Shown here piece by piece: positions 1 to 12,500 of a stretch of DNA of 64,000 bases. The first letter of the stretch is position 1. Each line of letters begins with the position of its first letter. A program made the translations under genes and the position numbers. Source of the stretch: Limanda limanda (lineage: Eukaryota > Chordata > Actinopteri > Pleuronectiformes > Pleuronectidae); assembly GCF_963576545.1 (NCBI RefSeq), contig NC_083639.1, forward strand, positions 26,490,118-26,554,117, given 5' to 3'. The notes under the pieces are model-generated. The model was not told where the DNA came from. It saw nothing but the letters and a program-made list of their open reading frames with translations, and made no database searches.

Positions 1-465
1 CATGTCACAGTGTGAATAATATATGACTCATATAAGGTTTTGCTCTTATAGACATGCATATTTGACCAAACCGGCGGTTTTCAAAGAGGCAGAGGGAGGA
101 TGTGGCTTTATTTTTTTCATATGCAAAATCATCACAGATACAAACCAAAAGGTCATTCTAACTTAATTCTATCCCTAACCCCTTATTGCCTGAATTAATT
201 TCCAATTATATACAAAAATATATTATTTGTGTTTTTGGCATACAGATGCTAAATTAAGTGGAGATTGTTAATTTAGGTATGAGGCAAATTAGCGACATTA
301 GGCATAATGGGGCATAACCGTAATTTAACAAATTTTCCAGTCTCTGGTATGTAGATTATTATATTGATGCTGCTTTTGCTTGAAATTAAATAACAACATA
401 TGTTTCTGTAAAATCATTGCTGTTCCATCATCACAGTATTTCAAATACAGCTTAATACCTCAAAA
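1..465. other. AT-rich intergenic DNA, nothing recognised
   Basis: No splice-consistent coding sequence or repeat boundary is visible. Confidence 0.5.
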
Positions 466-545
466 TAGATAGATAGATAGATAGATAGAATCCTTTATTA
501 GTCCCACAGTGGGGAAATTTGAGGGTTTTACATCAGCAGCGCAGG
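466..545 (-). mobile_element. LINE 3' tail with GATA microsatellite
   Basis: (GATA)n abuts ATCCTTTATTAGTCCCACAG and TGGGGAAATTTG. Read on the minus strand this is a stop-proximal LINE 3' end followed by a tetranucleotide tail, common in fish genomes. The family name is not assigned. Confidence 0.55.
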
Positions 546-830
546 CACAGTGCAACAAGAACAAACGAAGAGCAAAACAACAAAGTAAGAAACAAAAAAC
601 AACAATGAGCAAAAAGAAAAAGTAAACAGTCAAATAAGCAAATAAATAGTAAGTAGTAGAACAACTGAACAATACAATTAAATAATTAGATAATTAAATT
701 AAATAATTAAATAAATTAAATTGCAAATATTGTGTTGTGTGTTAATGGGGTCACAGCTGGTTATACAGTCTGACAGCAAAATAACTTTGCTCCACACTAA
801 CAAGGGGCTAGTATGTATTTTCCACTCCGA

Positions 831-847
831 CCACTAGATGGCAGCAG
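831..847 (+). promoter_or_regulatory. CTCF-like motif
   Basis: CCACTAGATGGCAGCAG is close to the vertebrate CTCF core CCASYAGRKGGCAS. A similar motif is CCAGCAGAGGGTGAC at 37549-37563 (cenpp intron). Occupancy is unknown. Confidence 0.45.
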
Positions 848-1123
848 AGTACTTACAATACCTTCATGGTTTGTGTAGTATTTGCACCATTGCATTATTG
901 CACCAAAGCATTTGCAATGAGGATTTTTAGTAATTTTGTTTTTCGTGCACGGTTCCTCACCAGCAGCGACTTCTTCCCTGGACGCGTGGCCGTGGTCCTC
1001 CACACCGCTGCCCCCTGTAGGTCAGGAGAACAATGTGGAAGCTGGTGGCTGGTGCAGAGGTGGTTGCAGAGACAGGATCTGTGTGAACGCTCTGCAGGTT
1101 CAGCACACAGTCACTACGTTTAC

Positions 1124-1575
1124 ATGATGGCATAAACCCGATTTCGGCCGAAATCGGGTTTCTCTATCCATGGGGGGTTAACTGCTCTCTCTCAGGGTAC
1201 ATGGCACTGAGAAATCCGACTCTTGTCCGAAAGCATTTCATACCCCGCTACGATAGGTGGCGCTGTTTTCATTACAGCTAGTGGTGATCCTGCCATTTCC
1301 GCTTGACCTCGTCACCACTACCAACAAAAAACAACAACAGCCTTCAACTCAGCATGCGAGAAAGATGACGAACGGAGAGCGAGGTGAAGCTATGTCCCTC
1401 TACATGATGTTGTGCATGTTTACTCTAGGAGTACTGCGAATGCCAACGGCTCATTTCCGGGTCACGGCCGGAGAAACAAGACACAAGAAATCTAGATTTG
1501 TGGAGTTACATGAAATGGATCTTCGATTGAAACCCGACAACGAAAGAAATCGGGTTTCAATCGGACACATGTAAC
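1124..1575. mobile_element. MITE-like element with palindromic subterminal repeat
   Basis: Left GTTTACATG...AAACCCGATTTC and right GAAATCGGGTTT...CATGTAAC are inverted repeats enclosing about 450 bp. The left end contains a perfect 28-bp palindrome at 1134-1161 (half AAACCCGATTTCGG). The interior has ATAGGTGGCGC near 1252. No clear target duplication was found, so the superfamily is undetermined. The open frame inside looks incidental. Confidence 0.6.
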
Positions 1576-3827
1576 CGCAGTGAGTGACACACAGTGAGAA
1601 CAAAGCCTGTGTTTCAGGAAGCTGCTTCCACTGACAGAACGCTCCTAATGGAACGTGTCAGTGTTGTCTGTTGATCTCCGGTCCTGATGGAGGGAGGTGC
1701 TTCCCTTCGGTCTGTGAGCTGCTGCCTCTCAGGCTCAGTCTGAACCGGGAGGATGGGGCCTGGGCCTCAGCTGCAAGGGGGGGGGGGATCCCCTGTGAAG
1801 AAGAAGCTGCCTGTAATTATTGGATTATTGAAGAGTGGAGAGGAGCTGCTGGTCCAACCTGAGCCCCTCCACACTCACGATCACAATAACAAACATCAAT
1901 ACCCTCCTCCCTCCTCAGCTGCCATCCATTCTGCCCCCCCCCCCCCCCCACCCCTCTCCCCTCCTCAGACTGTGAAGTGGAGGCTGGGAATCCCACAGTC
2001 ATACATTATATAACCCGCTCTGTGCTGCAGTCATGCTGCTCAAGCTGTGACACTGATTAACTGGTGGAGGTTCTTCTAAATCGAGCAGATCAGCCTCCAC
2101 ACGGGAAGATTCATCAGTTCTCTCCATCTTCCCAAGGTGCACTCTGATTGTGTTACAGTGCCAAACACATCAGTCAGTTTCAGACATCGTGAAATCGGGA
2201 AAAATGCACAGAATACGTGAGTCAGGAGATCACGTGTGTTTTGTTTACAGCACATCGACACCTTCGTCTTTCCAGATTTTACATCTTCATCGTTGTCCTC
2301 TACGTGTTTCGCGCCTCTTCTTCAATCCTGAGATATTTTTATTCTTTTACGTCACGATAGTCGTCAACACGCCCCCCCCGTCCGCTGTGAATTTCTCCAG
2401 ACATTTTGACTTGAGGGGCTGGCAGGAGAAATTCCACAAAATGTCCAGAGCAACTGACTTGAACATTTGTCCTGAGTTCAGCGTCTGATTGACAGAAGCT
2501 ACTTTGTGTCCCTCTCTCAAACAGATGTGAGACTTCTCCTTTCATCTTTCAGGTGATAAGTGTCTTTAAGGAGAGAGATGATCTGAACGTGTGTCCGTCC
2601 TCAGCTCTGTGATCTCAGGCTTTTAACAGCGGACAGTCAGAACCGGTAGAAACACTTCAGATGTGATCTCATGTCGTCTCATGTAAACGCTCGTGGGCTT
2701 TCTTGTTTCACTGCAGCAGGATTCAGACAAAGTGGATCTCATTTACATTTTCTTTTGTTTCCCATCGTCCCACAATGAAACTGACTCAGATAATAAATAA
2801 ACACGATGTGGAGGAGGTCGGGGAAGAAACAATATAATGACGTCATTAAACAAACTTATAGAAGTGTTTTGCAGCCACGCAACAAAAAGTCAAATGCAAC
2901 TGTTTCACGTTAAAAGGGAAAAGTTTATATCTACACTATATATCAGATATTTTTACTCTGTTACAATCGTTCACAGTAGCAGTGTGGTTCCATTCAAACA
3001 GATTTCATTTGTCAAACTGGAATTTCTTATTAGAAAAGAAGATCGAAGGTTTTTCTTTGAAGCAACAGAAACAAACTGGATTTGAAACTAGACTAAAAAG
3101 ACGATTTTCTTCAGAGATGCTGTTTGTTCTGATTAAATGGATCAACTCAGAAGACTCAGTTAACACACACGAGGTTTCAGAGCTTCTGTGGTGAATTGAT
3201 TGATTGATTTGATCAGTTAAATAAACTATAGCTCTGCACTGCACTGGTTTCTATCATTGGAAATAAAGAAACAGATGAAATACAGTAGATCTGCTCCAAA
3301 TCCAGACAGAGTTTCATGTGTTACTGGTTTATAAACCATCAGGAATCAGGAAACCAATATCCAATCAATATAGGAAAACCAGTGGATTCATCAGTTGCAT
3401 TAATTCGGTTGATGAAGTCATGGGATTAAAACCTGTCTCCTAGAAATTAGTTTCAAATGAGATTAGATTCAACTTAAGACAGTTTTATTATACAGATAAG
3501 TGCAGGTATGTGAGTATCTTAGTATTTACAGAGGTGGACAGTGGAGAATTGTCATATATACAAATATATGCAGGTGAATAGTTACCAGTAACCATGTATA
3601 TATATCCCCCAACCCCATCCTTCTCTCCCCTGTCCCCCTTTAACACTCTTAACTCTGTATATATATGTATATATACATGTATATATATGTATAATGGTTG
3701 TATAAAAATTTCTGGACATTCTCTAGATGGAGAAGATATATATACATAGATATGGATGGATACTCTGTATATAAAGTAATAAATAAGGGATGGATGGATG
3801 AATAATGGATTGATTGATGTATATATG
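1576..3827. other. Intergenic DNA without a recognised gene
   Basis: Contains homopolymer G and C runs (about 1778-1788, 1934-1949) and the dispersed repeat at 2240-2480. Short open frames show no family resemblance. Confidence 0.5.
2240..2480 (+). repeat. Diverged dispersed repeat, copy A
   Basis: Shares GTTTACAGCACATCGAC-like, TTGTCCTCTACGTGT, GTCAACACGC and CCAGACATTTTGACTTGAGG-type segments, in the same order, with 46360-46620. No ends or duplication were found. Confidence 0.45.
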
Positions 3828-4327
<500 letters not shown>

Positions 4328-5169
4328 GAGAGATGATAGATGGATGAATTAATTGATACGGTTATTGATGGACGGATGGAGGAATGGACGGTTAAGTGAA
4401 CAATGTTTGGATGACACATTTATGGATGGATGATACAATACATAGACTTCAATTATCCTGACGAGGATTTGTTGTTAATTTACTGAGTAAAAGTCTTATC
4501 TATGTCTTCAGCAGGTCTGACTCATCCTGATGTTTCTGGGGAGTGAACATCACAGCAGCTCTGCAGCTCGGGCTCAGTTTCCTCTCCAGCGTTAGTCACA
4601 GCGGTGAAGCTGGTTCCACGGTGAACCCTGAAGCGTTAGCTCGGTGTCGACAGGACAGAGACAGGAGGAGAGGGTGAACGCACAGGAGGCTGAGCGGCGT
4701 GGGCGGGAGGTCACGGCCTCAATCAATACCCAACAGTTGGAGAAAGTTATAGAAAGAAGTGGAGACGAGGAGGGGGCCCGCAGCGAGGGGGTGGGAGACA
4801 GTAGAAGCTCAACTGATTTGAATTCTATTCATAATTCTCTGCTGGGAGGAGGCTGGTTAGCTGAAGGCGGCGGATGATGATGAGAGATAGAATGAAAGAG
4901 GGGGAGAGAGAAGGTGTAGGAGGAAGAGAGAGAAACAAAAGGGAAGGACAGGATGGGATGGAGTGTTGAGTCTCTGAGGGGGAGGGAGGGAGAGAGGGAA
5001 TTAAAACGCAGCTCGGCTTCAAACAGGAAGGGTGCAGGGGGGGGGGGACAGGAGCTCGGCTGCTGGGTGGAGGTTTCATGATTTACAGCTGCTGCTCAGT
5101 TTGATTCCTGCAAATCACAAACAGGAACACGGGTCATTATCCTCCACACACACACACACACACACACAC

Positions 5170-5212
<43 letters not shown>

Positions 5213-5323
5213 CCTGTGGGCAGCAGTGCAGTACATGTAATGTGATTACTGCTCAGCAAGAAGTGCAAAGAGCAACACAAACGTTTTCATGTGACAAATG
5301 AGGTGCACACAGATAGACGACAT

Positions 5324-5379
<56 letters not shown>

Positions 5380-6018
5380 GTGCAGCTCCTGGTTCTGACA
5401 CTGCATTGACTTTCATTCATTGTTCACTCTCAGCCCAGATCTCTAGTTCAGATGTGAAGTTGAGAGTAAACCGGTGTTTACTGCCACAGTTTGTTGAATT
5501 ATGAAGCTTCACCAACTGAAGCATCTTCCACCAGCTGAAGTGAACGAGACCAAATAGATTCTGTCAGTTCAGAAAAGTCATAATTTAGTTTCCAGCTCAG
5601 CAAACACATTCAACTGTGGCTCTCTACAACCCTCAGTTCCCTGATTGGCACAATTTATGTCAAAGATCTGTCCCTTCGCTGCATCACAGGAGAGATTCAC
5701 ATATTTTTAGATTCAATGTGACGTACACTTCTCTGGGAATCATTACTTCTAAAGTCTATTGTGAATCTGCTTTAAAAAACAACTCATTTTAACCCCAGAA
5801 CACTTAAACATGAACCAATACAGGCCCAAATAAATATGGTTTGATCAAATTCCAAATGTAATCTTTGCCACGAGCCGACCAGATCGAATGAAGACAACAA
5901 GAAATTCACAAAATCCAGTGATTAAATCAAAAATTTTCACATGACACTGATGAATCTCTGCATCGATTTGCACGACACCAGAGAAAAGTTGCATCAAATC
6001 ACATCACACAAATTTGTA
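4328..6018. other. Intergenic DNA, purine-rich, CA repeats
   Basis: 4640-5080 is G/A-rich with GGGAGGGAGAGAGGG-like strings. No gene recognised. Confidence 0.5.
5145..5372. repeat. (CA)n microsatellites
   Basis: Two CA tracts, 5145-5209 (with a CTTA interruption) and about 5325-5372, are separated by unique sequence. Confidence 0.95.
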
Positions 6019-6026
6019 CCTACAAA

Positions 6027-6896
6027 TAGGGTTGCAAAGGGGTGGAAAGTTTCCCGTAAATTTCCGGAAACTTTCCGGAAACTTTCTATGGGAAGTTCAG
6101 CTCGGGAATTTTGGAAATTTTGAAAAAAAAAAAAAAATGCAAATTAAACGCTGAGCAATAAAAACATCATTCAAAACTCTATTTTAAAGATGTATGGAAC
6201 GTTGAGTTTCAACCCTCCACTGTGCATTCTTCCATCACATGCACAGATAACTCCCAGCATGCTTCACTCTACAGCAGGGCTACTGAGGCCTGCTGTCGTG
6301 TGCAGGACTAGTCAGGTAAGTTTCGATGATATTACTCCGGAAAATATATTAGCATGCTGATTGAGGATTGTTCATCTGTTCATCTAGCCTATTTCCATTC
6401 ATTTATCCATCAATTGTAAAATATTTTCACAGACTATTCCAATTGTTTGACTAACTATTTATATCTCTGGCATTGCATTAGAGTTTTTTTACAAACTTTT
6501 TTCTCATCTTATTCTACAGAACAATGCCACGTGCACTCTCATGTGTGGAGACATTTCACCCCATCCAATGTAGAAGGAAAGGCTGTGTACATTAGCAAAT
6601 ACTGTGCAAAGACCTATGTTAAGAATGACACAACGATGCAGAAGCATATAGTCAAGTGCCCAAAGTTTCCTCAGGGCTCAAATCAGCCAATGACAAAACA
6701 AAATGTTTATATTTATGTCTGTATATGACAAGGTAAGTACAGGTAGCATAAATTACCCACAACATTTCCAGTTTATTCCCGTTAATTCCCGTTAATTCCC
6801 GTATATTCCCGTTAATTCCCGTTAATTCCCGTATATTCCCGTTAATTCCCATGGAAAATTTCCAACTTTGAATATTCCCGGAATTTTGCAACCCTA
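6027..6896. mobile_element. Non-autonomous hAT element, copy 1
   Basis: Terminal inverted repeats TAGGGTTGCAAA at the left and its complement at the right are flanked by a perfect 8-bp duplication CCTACAAA (6019-6026 and 6897-6904), the hAT signature. Inside, 6524-6725 resembles an exon for a BED-type zinc finger with an acceptor before ACAATG, but a 2-base deletion after the ATG shifts frame. The first CxxC cysteine is Ser (VYISKYCAKTY). Near the right end about eight GTTAATTCCC-like decamers are repeated. There is no transposase catalytic region, so movement would need a partner enzyme. A sibling copy is at 38861-39665. Confidence 0.93.
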
Positions 6897-7227
6897 CCTA
6901 CAAATCTAGATAAACAGCCAAACACATGTTTGTTTGTGTCACTTGTGAGGACATTGTGTGGCTCCTGAAACATAAAGACACAGTTGTGGCTGTTGATTTG
7001 AGTCAATACACACGTGCACACACACATGCACCTGTAGACACACACACACACACACACCAGACACAGACACACACCATATGGGGGTATAAAATGCTGGGTT
7101 GTGTCTTGTGTCTCTCTGCCATAAACAAGCGGAGCTGTTGGAGCTGCTAAGAGTCTAAATATGGACGTTGTGAGCTGGTCTTTGTTAGGAAGCTGTAGAC
7201 CTGCTGTATAAACACCCAGCCTTCAAA

Positions 7228-7276
7228 CCACACACACACACACACACACAGACACACACACACACACACACACACA
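7228..7276. repeat. (CA)n microsatellite
   Basis: CA tract interrupted by one GACA; a smaller CA-rich tract is near 7017-7074. Confidence 0.93.
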
Positions 7277-7946
7277 GGAAAGATTCACAGTGTTTAGGAT
7301 TCGCCTGATGGAAAATCCACAGCAGTACCGTTCTGCAGTAAAATGTATTATTGCCTCATAACCAGAATCAGCCCACACGCTGCAGATGATTTACAGTTTG
7401 CTGATATTACAGAACACGTCAGAATAAAACATCTTTCTCGAGAAGTTCATTGACAAAAGTAACACAACTCAGTGACTCCTGCAGCAGGAGGAGAAACACG
7501 AGAGGTCTGTGCTGCTGCTGAATCAACAGTAGAAACAAGTGGCTGAGGAATGAAACTACAAACAAGTGACCATGATGAATATCACGGAGGAGGATTCTCA
7601 GCAGGAGAACATGACAAACTGAAAACTGATGTTTCACTGCACGACTTCTGCTTCTGTTCATTGAGTTAAAAACCACATTGAAAAACAAGAAGAACCTTAA
7701 AAAACCTCTTGAGAAACGATTTCCATCTGTTTTAATACAGATCGACTTGTTTCAGAAGGTTTTAGTGATGACGCCTTGAAACATGTGTAGTAGAATAATA
7801 GTAGTATATGTATAAATATTACTTTTTGAAGTATATATAAACATGTACCTTATAAAATTCTTATTATATATAGTATTCCTTGCTCATGTCCAAATCAAAA
7901 AGAATAACTTAAAAATGATAACTGTAAAATTTCTCTTCACATCTGA

Positions 7947-7947
7947 G

Positions 7948-7981
<34 letters not shown>
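7947..7981. repeat. (CAT)n microsatellite
   Basis: About eleven CAT/ATC units in non-coding DNA. Confidence 0.95.
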
Positions 7982-10427
7982 GATCCCAGAATCCTCTGCA
8001 TCTGAGGTGTCAGGTGCTCTGGAGCAGAGCAGCACTGCCCTCGTGTGGCCGGACAGAGACACACACCCCTGTAAAAACTTCAGATGAACTTCAAAACACG
8101 TCACTTCTTCCATCATTTCTCTGATTTCACTGACAGGTTTTCCCTCTGATATTTACACCTTTTTCCATCCTTTCATTTATTTGGATCCACAGTAGATATT
8201 TACAGTGATGAAGTGATTGTAACTTTTATAAATATTCCTTATTATCACTTGAGACACTTCAAAAACAAAATTCTTAAATATCTGCATCAACACCCATAGA
8301 ACTTAAATTCTTGTTTGAAACTGAGCTTTGAAGGATCAATGAATTCAACTTCTAACAATTATCAGTCTTGTTTTGCGTTTCAATAATTGATTTATGAGCC
8401 TTTCACAGACGTATCGGTATCAGTGTTCATGTTGATGATATGAAAACTCATTTTGCCAGAAAGACGTGCAGTGGAGGGGAAGTGGGAGGGGCTTTTACCA
8501 CAGTTCATGAGCCTCATTTACATTTTTGTAATAACGACCTCTTGGAGTTCATTGCTCTTTTTCCTTTTCTTTGGAGGGAGGTGGGATAAATAATCTTTGA
8601 CCGATATATATTGGTATCAGCGTTCTCTAATATCAACAGAGAATGTCGTGGTCCGGCTCTAAACTTAATGATAACATTCATTTGTTCCATCATGTTTTCC
8701 AAGAAGCTGCTTTCAATATTAAAAGTCCTGGTGCTGGTTTTGCTGATCCCAGATTAACTGGACAAAAACAAATCAGAGTTTAATTTGGGTTAAATCCTTG
8801 TTGGAGGATTTTCTTGAATGAACATTCTCAGGTTTTTCCCTCTCTCCTCCCTGAGAGTTGTCGTGTGAATGGAAGCTGTTTGCTCAGGACTGAAAGGACC
8901 CCCCCCACAGTCCACTGATGTTTCCCATGTCCGGTCAGGCCCCCCCCCACAGCCGGTGCACGGCCGGGGCTCCACTCAGCTTCCACCGCCTGCCGGCCCT
9001 CAGTGACATGAGGACAGAGGAACTGGACCTCCTCTGTGTTCTGGTGACAGAGGACATGGACACATCCGGAAAACTCTGGTTCTGATGAGAAGCTCAGAGA
9101 CAAAGAGCCGCTGCAGGAGTCCAGAAACAAGCAGGGACGGACCAAGTGTTCTGTGGAACCACTGAAGTATTCAAGTAATATCATGATGTAAAAATACTCT
9201 TCTATGAGTTTAACTGGAGATATGAACCATAGAATAAGCTTTGACGGGTCAGGAACACGGAGCAAAGCTGATTTATTTCGTGAAAGTAGCACGATTTATT
9301 CAGGGTTTTGACATTTGGCTTCAAAATTCTGCTGTGAATCAAATGTGACACTGAGGTTTACTGGGCTGTGGATTTAAAATCCCCTTGCCAGTGCAGTGAA
9401 GTGAGAAAACTGAATTTTACAAGTCATCCATTTTCTCAATAGTCTATGACTAACATCTGGTTCAGAAGATAAGACACAGTTTGAATGATGCATTGAGGAA
9501 AATGACCCAAATTCAGACAATAATTAATCAGTGGCAATAATCATGAGTCCACGGTTAAAGGGAGCGGATCCAGACTGAAGTGACCAAGAGTCCTCAGGTG
9601 AACAGGGAAGTAAAAAGGTGCAGGTTCAGATCCTGATGGGAAAATTGGGCTTGGTATAAATCCTGGTCTATTGATTGGTGAAGATGAGGGACAGTTCTGG
9701 CAGATGAAGATCAGAGGACGTCTGGTGAGAGACATGAGACAGAGACATTACAGACGGAGCTAAACGAACAGGACTGAGGCTGTAATGATGTCTTACTCTT
9801 ATTAACTTCATTTATTATTGATGGATTAACGTGTAAGAAGCATTTGAATCTTTTGTTGATTGATATAAAGCAATTAATTAAACAGTTAATGTGTAGAACT
9901 GCAGAATGATTTTATTTGCTGATCCCTCATCTTGTCCAGAAGCTCTGGGGTCCTAAGCAACCCGTGAGGGAGCTGATGCCTCGTGCTGGCTCGGCTTCAA
10001 GTCAACATCTGAGGACCGGGCTGTGTTAGCGTGGCTGATTAGCACTGGGCTGTCGTCGTGGTAATGGTTCGCTGGAGACACACATATTGTGTTGTGTGTT
10101 TCCTGAGCCTGCTGAGACTGGACGAGGTTCATAAAGCTACTGACACAGAGCAGAGCCGGCTCGTCCATATACAACCACGCTTTATATGTTAGTTCTGAAG
10201 AGAAAGAACTGATATTATTTGATATTGATCATGTGTTTACAGACCAGGTCCAGTATTGTTTATCTTTGAACCACCACATTCATTGTATTACACTGGGATC
10301 ATGTAGAGCAGAGCTGTGGAACGACACAGAGGACCTCAAGCGTCTCTTTCAGAAACCACAAGGAAGTTCACTACATCTGGATTTTTATTTGGATCTGCAT
10401 CACATCAAAAATATCAGTCCCCTAAAA

Positions 10428-11100
10428 CAGGGGTTCCCAAAGTGGGCACAGAGGCGGGGTCGCGAAATGCATTCCAAAAAAAAAATTCAATTATTTATTT
10501 TTTTGTATAATATATACATATGAGTTGATATTAGAATAAAACCATGCAATTTTAGCCGAGCGTTTAGTTGTTGTATTGAATAAGGCCTCAGCCTAAAGAA
10601 GACACAGGAGACATAGCAGCCGTTTAGTACAGCACATCCTTCCGGTAAAACCCCTCTTCAAAATAAGAGTCACTAAATAAAATAGCTTACACATTTCCCA
10701 TCAGTTTTTTTCTTTTTTCTCCCCTTTTTCTCCTCCACAAAAAAAAACATTTCCTTTTTTTATCTTACGACACAGGTTAGCGACAGTTCAATTTACAGCA
10801 GCACCAGTCACACGGTAGCTGGCCAAAACTCTTTTGGAAAGCAGCTGAAAATTATTAACAGTCACAATGAAACGTTGGTTAATACCAACCAAATCGAGGA
10901 GGCCACAGGAACAGGACAGGCTAGCGGAGAAGGAGAGGCTACCTGAGCAGACATGGACAAGCATGCACGCACGCACGCACGCATAGTGCATGTGCGTGGC
11001 TGTTCGGAACATTATAAACCACCTCCAGTGTCGTTGGGGGTCCCCAGTCTCTGGCACCGTTATTTTGGGGGTCGCAGACTGAAAAGTTTGGGAACCCCTG
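10428..11100. mobile_element. hAT MITE with CAGGGGTTCCCAAA ends
   Basis: The 673-bp element begins CAGGGGTTCCCAAAGTGGG and ends AAGTTTGGGAACCCCTG. It is flanked by a perfect 8-bp duplication CCCTAAAA (10420-10427 and 11101-11108). The CAGGGGTTCCCAA terminus is typical of hAT (Charlie-like) elements. There is no coding capacity; a short GCAC/GCAT repeat is near 10964-10983. Confidence 0.92.
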
Positions 11101-11159
11101 CCCTAAAACATGTCTGGATCTTTTCATCAAGATAAATGAATGATTCTCTGATAAAGCAA

Positions 11160-11335
11160 GGACAATGTTGAAAAACGCTCACAATGTTAAAGAAAGTGAT
11201 AGAAACTTCCTGAATCCGACCCCTGACCCGGATCAACATGAAAACGTACCCATGCCACATAAACAGCATCCTGAACCCATAACCTCCTCTGCAAAGATAA
11301 CAAAGTTGTTTCATTTTCACACCTACAGATAATGT
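11160..11335 (+). repeat. Dispersed teleost repeat
   Basis: Carries AATGTTAAAGAAAGTGATAG, TTCCTGAATCCGACCCCTGA and CCCGGATCAACATG, the pattern of a common fish interspersed repeat whose other end carries AATCCTGCTGACAAACAG. Diverged and partial. Confidence 0.5.
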
Positions 11336-11817
11336 AAAGGAGGTAAAATCTTGGTAAAACTTAAAGATAAGTAAAATATAAAAGTTTGGCTATTAAACAC
11401 ATGCTTTACTAAACGAATGATCATCTCACTGAGCGACATGTGAGTCAGTAGAAAGCAGTCAGTCAATTTACAGCTGCTTCATGTTGTTTATGTTGTTAAA
11501 TGATCTGAAATCAAACATCATACAAAGAGAATTTGATTTCTTTTTTATCGGCTTCTCTGAAAAACAACATTTTCTCTGCACGTCACCGTTAGAAATCAAT
11601 TCCCATTCCGAGCAAACGGAGTTTCCCTCAGAATCCAGACTTTCAAATATGAAGGAATACTCAGAATATAGAACATTGTGTGATCAACTTTTGCATTGAT
11701 CTTCTCATACTTATAAACTGATATAAGTAATCAGATTACTACTGGGAATCTGCGGGTGATGTTTGTGATGGAAACTGCAGGAACCCACCCGACCACATCA
11801 GCAGGAACATGCAGCCT

Positions 11818-11862
<45 letters not shown>
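11818..11862. repeat. (CA)n microsatellite
   Basis: Perfect CA tract in intergenic DNA. Confidence 0.95.
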
Positions 11863-11864
<2 letters not shown>

Positions 11865-12049
11865 CCTCAGCCGGGTTCAAACCCAGGACCCTGTTTGTTT
11901 GAGACCATGTAGCTCAAACTTGAACCCACCGCTGGTTGTCAGGGCAACCGAGAAGAGAGGAGTTTGGGTTTGGGCTTATCGGGCCGGAGCACAGCGGTTT
12001 CTCCTCCACTGCACCTCCTTCTCCTCCCTCCTCCGGGGCAGCTGGTGGG

Positions 12050-12500
12050 AGTCGGTGGGAGTCGTGTAGCTTAGCAACTCCCTTGGTGGATGGCAATTGA
12101 TATTCAGCTTTGTTCAAGTGTCTCTCCCTCCGAGCCGGAGAGGGGGGGGGGACGTCTGAACAATGCCGGCCTTATTGAAGCTTCCCCTCCTCCTCCTCCT
12201 CTTTGCCCAGGCACAACGACGTGGGAGGACAAATATTTCTGCTCCAAGGGGCCGAGACTCCTCTTACTGCCCCGGGCCTGGAAATGTAAGTTAGGGAGCT
12301 GCCGTGTGTGAAGGGTCTCCAGGTGTCCGGGGGGGGAAATGATGGTTTATACCCACAGAGTGACTGAAGCAGCATCTCATCTATGGTCCTTCAAACTTCT
12401 TCTTACCTTCCATAACCTTAATACACTGAAACAGCTCAAATCCTCTTCTGCCTCCTGAGATCTTATTGGATTAAATGCCTTGGGATCTTAATTATTAGCA
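12050..12500. promoter_or_regulatory. Candidate conserved non-coding element downstream of gpr37l1
   Basis: A non-repetitive stretch rich in SOX-like (AACAATG at 12160, CTTTGTT), GGATTAA and TAATTATTAGCATTTGGGAT motifs. No open frame here resembles a protein. Proposed from composition only. Confidence 0.25.

Larger units (their letters stand above)
6905..10419. other. Intergenic DNA without a recognised gene
   Basis: Holds CA and CAT microsatellites only. The minus-strand open frame at 8828-9292 has no recognisable domain. Confidence 0.5.
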
